In this document: positions 37,351 to 48,700 of the stretch, in pieces
How positions within the stretch are numbered: position 1 is the first letter of the stretch
Layout of the letters: every line of letters begins with the position of its first letter
Assembly: GCA_965153455.1 (NCBI GenBank)
Contig: OZ234494.1
Location: 4,278,001-4,342,000, forward strand
DNA: 64,000 nt
Direction of reading: 5' to 3'
Origin: Sphagnum compactum
Taxonomy: Eukaryota > Bryophyta > Sphagnopsida > Sphagnales
Translations under genes and position numbers: made by a program
Notes under the pieces: model-generated
What the model was told of the DNA's origin: nothing
The model's input: only the letters and a program-made list of their open reading frames with translations
Database searches by the model: none

Positions 37351-40300
37351 TAGGCTTGTTCATTTGCTTGAGGTGAGCAATAAAGCCAAGCCTTTTGTGG
37401 ATTGTGGATCCAATCAATCTATTGCTTCGGAGTTGTGAGTTAGAAATTATGATTTTGAAACTTTTTTTCTTTTTCGAGTTGTGAATTACAACTTATAATT
37501 CTCGAGAATGAGCTTGCATTTTTTTCATTTGAAGTTGTGACGTAGGAGTTAAGATTTTTGAAAGTGGGTTTGTATTTTTTTAATTTGGAGTTGTGTGAGC
37601 TAAAAGCTACGATCAAAAGAAGGTTTAAGAAAGTTTTAAATTAAATTGACAATTTGACTCCAAATCATTGAATATTAAATTTAAGTTAATCACGGTTCAT
37701 TGTAGATTATGTGTATATCACTTTTATTGGTTTTGATTCATTAGACCCAACCCACTTTGCTTCATGTGAAATGAGGAAAAGTTCCATTGAACCAAATGGA
37801 ATGCAAGGAGATTTTCAAAAAAAAATTTGCATCTCACATATGGTTGCATAAGGTGAAGATCCATTGCCAACCAAGGGCCAATCTTCTATGAAAACATGTC
37901 AATGGATTTGTTTTTTTGTTTCTTGTGATTAACACAACAATGTTGCAAGTCGAAAATACAAGTGTTCCACAGTGGCAACTTACATGTATGTCATCAAATG
38001 TTGAATCAAAATGAATTCTAAGAGCATCCTCTAGACATACAAACAAAAGTTTGACACAATAACATAGTGTTTGCATTGAACTCAAATAAGGTGCAAAGTC
38101 AGAATATTAAAACAAGAATGTGAAAAAATCATATAAACCAAGAATTACATGTTATGGTGGATTTAAACACATTTGTAACCAAATGGATCTTTCACCCACT
38201 TGTAATTAATATCATCTAAGCATGGAATGTTTAAATCTTGAAAAATGTCAAAAGATCAAAACCTTTCACTCTACATACAAAAAAACAAAAGTATGAGGAA
38301 TGAACTCATTTTTTTCCTTGTCATTAATAAATGGAAAAAAAATTACAAATTGTAAGTCTAAGAAGCACAAGTTTAATAGTGACAAACTTCTGGAAAATCA
38401 AACAAAAATGTTTACAACTTACATAAAGAAGTTGAAAAATCAATGATTCAACAAAAAGTCCCTAGACTTTGGTTAGTGATGTCAAGGTTGTACACAGTAG
38501 GCATGTCAAAAATATTTTCTTTGTCAAGGTTGAAGGTTTAGGGCTTTAAAACCTTGTATAGATACTAGCACAAGGCATAATCGTAGTGAAAAAGAAAAGG
38601 AAAAATGACAATGGCGATTATCACACAAGAAATCATCTATGAGGAAACCTCTCTCCAATGCATTCAAAATTTGGAATGCATTGACAAGGAAAAAAAATAT
38701 AACATGAACATACCTTTATCAAAAACATTGCCTTGCATATTGGTAAACAAGTACCTAACATGTTATACAAAATTTACAAGACAAAACAAAATTTAAAATG
38801 GTAAAAGTTAGATTAATCTACAATTGACGAAGAAAAATTCATGATACAAAAATTGGATATGCACACAAACAACTTCAACAAATGGGACAAATGTGAAGAA
38901 AAATTACAACATCAAATCATATGCATGAGCAACTAGCCATAACATATGGATCATTGCCAAAAGTGTTGTCACAACCCCACTATTGTCTTTCTATTAAGTT
39001 CAATTATCATTCATGTCATATGAATTTGAAGCATATGATGTTATGTGATAATTTGTACAATAAGTTTGTAGGGAAAAAAATTCAGATTTGCAATGGGTAA
39101 AATCAAATAGAAAGAAAAAACTTGTGATGATGATGATGATGATGATGATGGCTACATCTTCCATGGATGATTATCATTTTTTTTACATCTTCCAATGAAT
39201 GATCATCACTTTAACTATAAAGAAAAATTCCTAAAATGAACATTGGTCATGATGAATGCATAATTTTGAATTATACTATCCAAAATCACCAAGGTGTTGG
39301 GAATTAAAACAATAGTGAATCAGTGCATAATCATGAATTAAACATCTTTTTGTGGATCAAAAGGCCGTCATGAATCTTTAATGATGAACTAATATTTTAA
39401 AACCATGATGCAATGATAAATGCAGATATGTGAAAGAAATATTCATAGATTGCAAAGTGGGCAAGTATTCAAGAGTAGTGTTTTATGGAAATAAGGAATG
39501 TGTTTCAAAATGTCATTTGAAGTAGGATTACAATTTTAGAAAATGTTGTTGTTATGGACATACCTTTTGAATCCACATATAAATTTTGTATTCATGATAA
39601 AAACAATGTTATCATTTCAAACATGTTTTCTTTTTTCCTTTTTCTTTTGGGGAGTTCATTCATATTTTAAAATATGATTATTATTAAAGCCTATTATAAC
39701 CTAAAAATCTACAAATTTGATTATGATAAAGTATGGCCACACACGTGTTTAAAGTTTGTAACCAACATAACCCTAACACAAACTAAATGTCATGAATCAT
39801 GATTTCAATATTCTTAGCATTGCAAATTACCATCAATTTTCAAAACATTGTTTCATAAGTTAAGAAATCATGATGAATCTTTAATAATGAATTAAACATT
39901 TTTAGACCACAACACCATCGTAAATGTGTATACATGAAGTCAACATTCATAGATCATGATGTAGTAAGGCCCAAAGAATAAGGTTTTTTGAAAACAAATG
40001 CCCACGTTTCAAGATGTCATTCCCACAATTTGTAAAAGTCTTGTTTTAATGGACTTAACTTTTTGAACACATATAATTTTTTTATGCATGATGAAAACAA
40101 TGTTGTTATTTCAAAAAATTCATTATGGTTTTTCTTTTGGAATTGATTGTTAAGCGCAAAATTAGCATGTTGAACAACTCAGACTTGGGTCATTCTTCCT
40201 TTTTTGGAGAAGATCCAAGAGACTATTACGAATGATAATTCCTCAAACTTTCACTTTTCCCTTTAGTAACCCTTCGTCGATGAAAAATCTAGGTTTAGTT

Positions 40301-40399
40301 TACCTTGGTCTATAGGGATGGTTATGATGAAAGATTCAGGAGGTTGCTTAGGTTTGTTTATGGTTTATTCCTACCTACCTCTCTTTCACCTTCTACCTA
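37351..40399. other. AT-rich intergenic DNA with a diverged tandem duplication
   Basis: No gene was found. A (GAT)n run is at 39125-39150. A duplicated block of about 250 bp, with copies starting near 39357 and 39862, shares the order ATGAATCTTTAAT-ATGAA, ATTCATAGAT, ACAATGTT-T-ATTTCAAA. A further relative of its flank (TTTTAAAATATGATT-TTATTAAA) occurs near 41758. Confidence 0.5.
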
Positions 40400-41740
40400 T
40401 GGTCCCTTTTATTACCATTCTCTAGACAACAAATAAAACAACATAATTATACCAACTCTACTTAATCCCAACCAACCACTACGGGCAATGGTGATCTACT
40501 AAGTTAGTTATTTGTCCCATTTTTACTACCGTGATCAACGAACATTAATCCCACCACATCTTCTCACTATTTTTTCACCTCTTATCCTTATAACCCCTTC
40601 CATCCTTACTTTACTAAACAACAACCTTTACTTCAATTGGGAACCTTCATACATTGGAATTACTTATATTGTCCATTTTTCAAAACCACAATGCCACATT
40701 CAAGATTAACATGTTCAACCCATTCACATTTATAAATTGTCGAAATTTTTTATGTTCTAATGAAATACATGAGGTTTTTACTATTATTTTAAAATATCTC
40801 CTTAAAATAATCATCATATCATCAAGAACCCCCTTCCCTGATTATGGCATCAGCTATACTTTAAGTATGCAAAAAACACACAACCACCACAACTTCCTTT
40901 TTTCACCCCCTCTCTTAATTCAGTTCCCTCACAAACCTTAAAACAATGTAAATATCTTCCAAGTCATCTACATTCCCCTTTTGTACCTCCCCCTCACCTT
41001 CCCCCAATCATCTGTATTCCTTTTCTATACCTCCCCTTCAGTTTCCCCCATCCTTGAACTCCCCTTGCTCACTTTTTCCTCCTTCCTTTTACCTCCAATG
41101 GCCCTTCTAATTGAAAACAATCCTTGAATAGCCACCACCACCACCCTTGCCTCCCACTCATACCTCCACTTCTTCTTCTCATGTATATTTCCTTAAGTTT
41201 GCCCAAAAAGTTTCATTCTTCATGAGAAAGTAACCACCTTCCACTTACTTGTTGATGATAGAATTAGTCACCCCCAAGTCTCCCCAAGTTTTCACATCAT
41301 GCTCCTACCTCCACCCCAAAACTCATTAATATTTCAACACCTTCATATCAAAATGAGAAATCAATAAGGAGCTAACCAAGAAACCCCAACCTCCTATGAC
41401 AACCTAACCCTTTAATCTATACTTAAGAAGAATTTTTAGGAAATAATTTTGTCGAACTATCCCCCCCTTACCCAATAAATCAACCACTATAAGGCATGGT
41501 AAGATGACCTTTTATCCTTTCTAGACTAAGTAACCCACTCCTTCTCATCCTATCTAGGCCACCATTTCTTAAAATCTAAGGTAGTTAGGACTTTATCCTA
41601 ACCCCTTTTAAATCACAATCTCCTTCCCTCCCCCAAAACTCTTATCCTTTTCAACTTACTTTTTATCTCACCTAAACCCCCTTCCCCACTAGCAACAATC
41701 CCACAAAATGCTACAAAATGGGGTTAGGTTAATTTCTGCC
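40400..41740. other. strongly G-depleted, C/T-rich domain
   Basis: For about 1.3 kb the plus strand is rich in C, T and A but nearly lacks G; several 60-base lines contain zero to four G. Flanks are AT-rich without this skew. The minus strand is therefore C-depleted. Short plus-strand frames here stay open mainly because TAG and TGA are rare, so I do not call genes. Related flanking sequence on both sides (near 39.67 and 41.76 kb) suggests that the domain was inserted or expanded within an older repeat. Confidence 0.7.
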
Positions 41741-43059
41741 CAACATTCATCCAATTTTTAAAATATGATTCTTATTAAAACCTCTTGTAGCATGATAATT
41801 AAAAAATTGTTAAATATGTGAATGTTGAATATCAAACTATATACCAAGAACAATTTCCATCACAAGCCTAAATTGGCATTTTATATTGAATCAATTTAAC
41901 GATAAATGTTTTTGTCCTCGCCCATAAACAATCAAAGTACAACTTCCAGACCAAAATATAACTTACCACTTTAACACAAGCCAATGCAAATCTATAATAG
42001 TTATTTGTTTTGAAAGGGCTAGTTTTAATCATAACATGATAAACAAATTCAATGCATAATAAGGACTTTTACACCACCTTGTTACATAATTCATTCATAT
42101 TTTGACATGCATGCACATTTCATGTATTTATGGTGAAGATGCTCTAAGTTCATCTACAATCCATATAAACTATAACCATAATTGTCTAAATAGTTCATTT
42201 AATTATGATTTCACCCAACAAACATGTATAGAAAATGGAATGTTGTACAATATGTGTGTAAATAAACTTGACAATCAATGTAAACAAAATTTTAAGTGAA
42301 TAATCTATATATTAAACTTAATATTTATGAATCTAAATATATTCCTTATGTCATTGGTTTGGTATTAATTAAGTATACAATAGGACATAAATATATTTGT
42401 TTTTAAAATGTCACGTTGAACTTCATGTTCCAATGTATGTGCAAGATATGATTTTTTAAATCACCAGTTTTCATGAATGCACATTTATCTAAACATATGT
42501 TTAATATACAATTTTTACTCTTATTAAATGTTGGATTACACATATAAAATCAAAATAGGGGTTTTGTCATTTATGAAATCACCTGGATATTAAATTGTTA
42601 AATTTATTTTTTTGTTTGCGAGGGTATTATAGAGAATTTTATTTTAAAAATTTTGTTTAATATTATCCATTTGGTTTTTAAAAATAAAATATTGAAATTA
42701 ATCCATGGTATCAACAATATAAATCCATTTTTCAATCATTAAATAAAATGCATTAAGAGGTTGTTATCAACAACATAAGAGGTTGGTCCTTAACACTCCA
42801 AGGAAATAGTATAGTCTTGAAGTTATAGTATTATAATTAGGGTTTGACTATCTCTTTATAGGGATATACAAAGAACTACCGAAACCACCTTACTAGCGTT
42901 ACATTGTTGTTTTTCGAATCGAAAGTTTGATTTGTATAAGGCGCAAATACTTAAAGGTTGATGATATGAAGCATGAACATGCAGTTGAAGTTGGCATGAC
43001 TTCTTTTAAGTATTAAACAACAAAGGATCAAACTAATAGAGAAGTTACCAATTGTGATT
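41741..43059. other. AT-rich intergenic DNA
   Basis: No gene or well-defined element was seen. Short open frames lack coding character. Confidence 0.5.
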
Positions 43060-43075
43060 GAATTAGGGAAGGTTA

Positions 43076-43404
43076 CTTTCATGGGATGCACTCACGTTAG
43101 TATTTAGGCCTTAGACACTCAAGAAGGGGCATGGGCTAAGAAGGTAGGTCTTACATCATTGAAGAAACTCGACTACACTCACATCAATGAACCTTTGGCA
43201 AAAGAGTTGTTTTGTAATTTCAACTATGGTGACCAATATGTCAAATTATAGGGACAACAAATCAACATAGGTGAGGAGGGCATAGTGAAGGTATTCAAAT
43301 TACCTTGTGAAGGATTGATGGCAGGAACACGGGAGTGGTACGATGGTGTTGTTGCCACCTATTTTGCAAGTACGCAACAAAAACATTATGTTATCAAATT
43401 AGGG
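43076..43404 (+). pseudogene. decayed coding fragment, probably retroelement-derived
   Basis: One plus-strand frame gives a protein-like sequence with two internal TAG stops. Readable pieces are ALDTQEGAWAKKVGLTSLKK, NEPLAKELFCNFNYGDQYVK and GEEGIVKVFKLPCEG. The style resembles plant retrotransposon-associated ORFs with an I/V-G-x-x-I-x-x-V/I-F-x-L-P motif, but that is a weak match. The frame breaks off just where a CACTA-like end begins at 43405. Confidence 0.4.
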
Positions 43405-43480
43405 CACTACTACAAAATGTGGGTTTAGTTCACTAGTCCCCGTTCAGTAGACCAGTGAATTCACTACTATAAGAACCCTC
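43405..43480. mobile_element. CACTA-like terminal motifs
   Basis: CACTACTACAAAATG at 43405 and CACTACTATAAGAA at 43461 resemble the 5' termini of plant CACTA (En/Spm) elements. Direct and inverted CACTAGT/CCAGTGAA motifs lie between them. No matching opposite end was found, so this is probably a fragment. Confidence 0.35.
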
Positions 43481-43708
43481 CCCTCTCTAAGCCTTGCGAT
43501 CTACTTATGTTTACTTCATGATAGCAGGCTTCCCCTCTTGCACTCTGTAAAGCATGTGGGTGGGGGGCATTCGCAAAATGCATTGCTGGACCTGACAACC
43601 AAATTGTCTTGTCCTAAGCCCCTTATTCTGGCAATGCCCACCCACCCTGGGGCTTTGCCCTACACACAAAGCCCTCCAAGAAATCCACTGGTGTATTTCA
43701 TGGGTGTG

Positions 43709-44395
43709 TTATCTATCAGAAGGAAGAATAGGTGCATTTGTTGCTCTTCTGCTTTGATGGAGGCCATTATAAAGAGCCCATTTGTATGACAGGCTCTTTC
43801 TAATACACATTGTATGATTAGAAGAGCATACCATAGGAGGGCAACACATGCTGGTCATTTGTAAAGCTTGATCTAAAGCTTGATTCTCTGCAACAATCTT
43901 TCTTTGCCTTCTCATCAGCCAATCAGGCTGCCACTTTGGTGCTCTACTTCTGGAATGATCTTTCCCAGGTCCACTTGCTATAACTTGGCACAACACAAAG
44001 AAAAATCTCTTTTGTTGGGTAAACGTTTTATGTTCAGGTACATTCCAATATTCTGGCACAATCTTTAGTTTTCCAATCAGGCTCCCTTCTGTTCTACTCC
44101 CACAATTCTCTTTCTTTCTTTCGCATGGCCACTTGGGATCATTTTTTTTCTGGAACTGTTTCAAACTTTTCAAAGGCATGAATGCTAAACCCAAACTATA
44201 ACCAGATCCAGTCTGCATGGCATTTTTTGGGTGTAATAAAATACCATTACACAATAGTGAATATTTTGGATACTTATTTTTATATCCGACCTGAAGGATA
44301 TAGAACAAATCATGTACTCGCAGAACACTGGTTGCACCAACCATGTAGAGCAATCGTAAGCAGCTCAGACAAAGTCCAGTCCATACATAGCTCAA
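43709..44395 (-). pseudogene. unrecognised 228-codon ORF in GC-richer patch
   Basis: This minus-strand frame is the longest unexplained one in the accessory regions. It starts MSYVWTGLCLSC and includes KIVPEYWNVPEHK and APKWQPDWLMRRQRKI. The GC content is higher than that of the flanks, as in a captured or reverse-copied gene piece. It lies about 230 bp beyond the CACTA-like ends. I recognise no domain and see no promoter or splice partners. A gene fragment carried by a transposon and a chance frame are both possible. Confidence 0.25.
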
Positions 44396-46602
44396 ATCAG
44401 TTTGCTATGACTTTTTCTACTCAAAGCCTTGGACACATTTTGTTCACCAAACTATCATTCCCAAAAAGTATTTCCGAAAGAAGTTGAGTTCTTTTCATCC
44501 ACAAACTTTTGTAACTATATTGGCAAACTTGGCTGCTAAATTACAACAATCTAATGTGATTTCGAGTTTTTCAAATTGGTCTATCTATGCAAGAGGCATC
44601 ATTTGTATAAATTGGTTACCATAATACTTGGGCCAGTCCGACATTTATTAAAGTATTTGTGACATTTTAACATTTTCGAATTTTTTGATAAATACCTGGT
44701 AAATGTCTTGAAAGTTTTACAAAAAAAATTATAGGTAATTTTATTTATTTCTTTCATGTGTTCTTTTTCCCCATTCAATGGATCTTGTTTTCTACTTTCA
44801 TAAAGAAATTTAGTGTGTGCACATGAGAAAGTTGGGAGTTTGATGAGAAAGAGTAATAATACTAATTCTTTCAATACTTGATATGCATATTACTCGACCT
44901 CTCCAACTTCATGAAAGTGCAATTGAAGCTTTTCTAACTGATTAATACCCCAACCTTTGTCCAAGTATGAAAACAATTTAAAATGTGTCTCAAATTTATT
45001 TATTCAACAATGGCTTTAAAAGAAAACTTGGGAAATTTGTGAAGCCTAGTTTTTAAACTATTCAAGCCTTCAAAGTTTCAATACGATTATGTCAAAATGA
45101 GGATGCATTTTGGATCTCCAAAGGAGGGAGAAATAATAAATCATAGTGATGGAACTCAAATGAATGCCCTACCATAACTAAGCTTCATTTTTGGTAACTT
45201 ATTACATGTCTTTAAACAGCTTGGTTTCTATTGAGAATATGCTAATTGTGAAAAAATAATTTCCACAATAAAAAAATTTAATCAATTAATCCCCATAAAT
45301 TACTATGCATTGTGTTGTTTGGTGCCAATTGCAACACACCAAGTCTTTTGGTGATTGTAAACTTGCATCATAAGAACAAAGGGGAAATTCAAATGAGAAC
45401 AATTTATGGTATTCAAAACATTGAAGAAATGGAAAAAAGAACAAAACTTTTCATCATATTATCTCATAGGGGCCAATATAGGAATACTTAATTCTTCTAA
45501 AACTCCCAAAAACTTGACGTTGGGATGTACATGATAACATGACCAAAATCAAATGCAAACCTCCATACGACCAATTTAGGTGTTGCAAGCTGTCCAACTA
45601 TAATTATTGGGCTGGAAAAAACTACTTCCATATCCCACCATATAAGACACGTCATGTACTAATCTTTCTTTAAGGATTGTGGCAACTAACGTACCGCTTA
45701 CATAGTGCCTTCATTGGCACCTCAAGCAACTATAAACATATGCCTACATGCAAAACACTTTGTCATAACATATGATGATTCTTTTGCCCTTTGATTTGTG
45801 CATATAATTGATGATTACATGTTGCATTGTATGTCAAAAGTGGATACTTCAAGTTATGGATGGATACAAAGGTATGGATTTTGATTTTTTTATAAAAACA
45901 TTGTACACCTTTAGGCGACGTGCCAAACGAATGTTGGAATCTAACGACAAGCTTGTTATCAACATCGCCAATATTTATAAACACATGCAAACACTAGAAA
46001 CCCCTTTAATAATGAACAAAACACAAAAAATAAAAGTTAAATGCCAAGTTTGAATTAAACCCTTGTCCCAAAGGACCTTGCACTCAATGGTAGTACATGC
46101 CCCTAACATGCGAGCAACACCTGGGATGTTGACAAAGGGATTGTGGGTTGTCATTTGCTACTCCAAGAAATGGCTTCACCTCCCATCATGAATACAAACC
46201 TTGTGGTGGATGTCCTATCCTCAAGGTCATTGGCCCAATCTGCATCACATTATCCAACCATCACTTAGAAACACAACTATTTTCATTCAAACTAGCACTA
46301 TTAGTTGGAAATCTTATGTGTTTTCACGTAAATATAAGAATATCTCAGTAGTACTAGAAAATGAGATAACCATGATCTGGATATTTAGGACGGACGACTC
46401 ATAGTATCTACCCACTTAAGAAAGAGCTGGCAACAGTAAAGCACTTGATTCGATCTTATTTGTTTAAGGGCAAAACGAGGAGTCTAAACCGATGTACATA
46501 AATGATTTTAATTTATGGACTCTACTTGATTGACACAAGAAATCTGACTTTAAGTTTAAATAAAATTAATTTCAAAACTTTAAAAATAAAACAAACGACT
46601 AT
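44396..46602. other. AT-rich intergenic DNA, possible transposon remnants
   Basis: No intact gene was seen. An 81-codon plus-strand frame at 45808-46053 is the only longer one; it lacks a known domain. Patches near 45.55-45.75 and 46.05-46.42 kb are GC-richer and may be old element pieces. Confidence 0.4.
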
Positions 46603-47415
46603 CACTAGTAGAAAATGGCCATTTTGCAACTAGTCCCTGTAACTACTTATTAGTTGCAAGCGACATTTGCAACTAAAATCTTAATAATCACGTTGGACAA
46701 GTCACATTGACACTAGACGCAAACGACAACGAATTTTGGATGAAAGAAAAAATCAACAAAATACATTTTCATCTTTTAACTTGTCATATACATATTGTCG
46801 TTTGCAACTAAGATGCGATTTTTTTTGTGAACAATGGGAACAAATTATGTGTTGCCACATGTCCCAATTCTTAATAATTAAAAATATTTTATTATTATTT
46901 TGAAATAATTTGGATGGTTTAGATTGTGACACGTGGTGCAATAAAAATTTGCCATGTGGCATATTAATTGAATTTGTCCAAATTCAATTTAAATCAATAT
47001 TTAAGTATGTAGGTTGAACTAAGTACCTACATACTTATATAACTACCTACCCATCTAGGCTAAACACATCTCTACATAGGACCTATTTACCCACCTAGGC
47101 CAAATACTTACTTAGGTAGGTAGTTAAGTAAGTTAGGGAAGTAAATAGTTAGGTGTAAATACATGAATATTTTTATTTTATTTTGGGTTAAGTCATTTTC
47201 ATTGGCTCATCCCATATGTCCATGTGTTTAAATATGAAAATGTAAAGACAAAATACCTTGTTTATATATTTTTCAAAATGAAAATGAAAGCCAAAACATA
47301 TGGGATAAACTTTTTAGTTACAAGTCATTTGCGACTAAAAACGATTAGTCGCAAATGACTTGCAACTAAAAAAATTATCCCATATGTTTTGGCTTTCATT
47401 CTCATTTTGAAAATA
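46603..47415. mobile_element. non-autonomous CACTA-like element or fragment
   Basis: The segment starts CACTAGTAGAAAATGG, a typical plant CACTA terminus. Subterminal repeats follow, of the form TTAGTTGCAA / TTGCAACTAA: near 46647 and 46665, near 46798, and repeatedly in the foldback at 47.27-47.42 kb. Clustered direct and inverted subterminal repeats are characteristic of CACTA elements. No transposase frame is present and the opposite CACTA end was not found, so the right boundary is arbitrary. Confidence 0.45.
47269..47415. repeat. foldback with arms of about 70 bp
   Basis: The left arm (about 47269-47336) and right arm (about 47346-47415) are reverse complements with only a few mismatches, for example around GAAAGCCAAAACATATGGGA. 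A loop of about 9 nt separates them. The inner arms contain TAGTCGCAAATGACTTGCAA, linking the foldback to the neighbouring CACTA-like subterminal motifs. Confidence 0.9.
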
Positions 47416-48700
47416 TACAATTAAGTAGGTAAGTGACAACTAACTAACTAATTAATTAACTAACTAATTAACTAATAAAATTACAAATTATTGAATGAAT
47501 AAAATATTAAAAAATAAATTAAGAAACTTCTTAATTGATTAATTAACAACTAAATTGGAAACTAACTAATTCACTTTATAAATTATACCAACTAACTAAT
47601 TATTTATAGTAATAATCATCAATATATTATGATTACTGAATTAATTATATTATTAATTATAATTAAATAATACTTAATTTATTAGCTCGATAAACAGTGA
47701 TAATATTTAATTTTAATTATATATGACATTAATGATCTATCAGCCAATTTCATTAATTAGTAATTGGCCAATATTGAAATAATTAGCTAATATTAATAAA
47801 TATTTATTTATTATTTCATAACCAAATAAATTAATATAATAACTGAAATATTCAGAAGTTAATAATCAATAATTAGTGATTATAAAAATTGAGTACTAAT
47901 TTTTTTTAATCTAATAATATAATTAAAACTTAGCCTAGGTTAACTATTTATTGTAATTATTCCCATTGTTATTCTCATTTTTATAGATCATAATAAATAT
48001 AAATGTAAATATAGAATAGTAACAATAACATTAATTCAATTATTATTGTAACTAGTTGGAAGCCAAGGTTCACTATTTTATTTTTATTATTCATATTATA
48101 TTTCATTCATTATAGCTATTTATGAACTATTACAATAAATATTCTATATTTTTAACAAGTATATTTTTTCTTCGAAAATAATTTCTTCATTTTTATATTA
48201 ATTTATTTGATTTCCATTCTAACTATTACAGTAATTATTAGTAAAAAATGATAAAACTGAAAATAAAAATTATATATCAGTAATTGATTATGATAATTGA
48301 ATGATAATTAATTAATAATTAATTAATAATTATAAATCTGAAATATAAAAACTTAAAACTATATATTAATATTTCTTGGTAATTATTATAATACAGTAAA
48401 ACTTCACAATTGATTACATATAATAATAATAATAATAATTGTAGGTAGCCTAAATTAGTTATCTTTTATTATATATTATTATATATTATTATGTCATTTG
48501 TTAAATCTATTAAGATTTACAATGTTAATTATTTTTAATAAATTAAAAAAATTAATAATACATTAATGAGTTGAAAAGAATTTAATAATAATAATATAAT
48601 ATATTGGAGTTTTAGTAATTATTTCAGTAATTATATAATTTGTTTCCTATCGTTCTAATATCATCATCATCATCATCATTATGTAATAAAATATTACTAT
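47416..48700. other. nearly pure A/T domain
   Basis: About 1.3 kb consists almost only of A and T, with repeated TTAATTAA, AACTAACTAA and TAATAATAAT motifs and an (ATC)n run near 48660. No gene is possible here. It may be slippage-expanded DNA or a matrix-attachment-like segment; nothing in the sequence decides this. Confidence 0.7.

Noticed and set aside
40512-40941. Two plus-strand ORFs in the G-depleted domain
   Set aside because: They stay open because TAG and TGA are rare where G is rare. The translations have no protein-like pattern.
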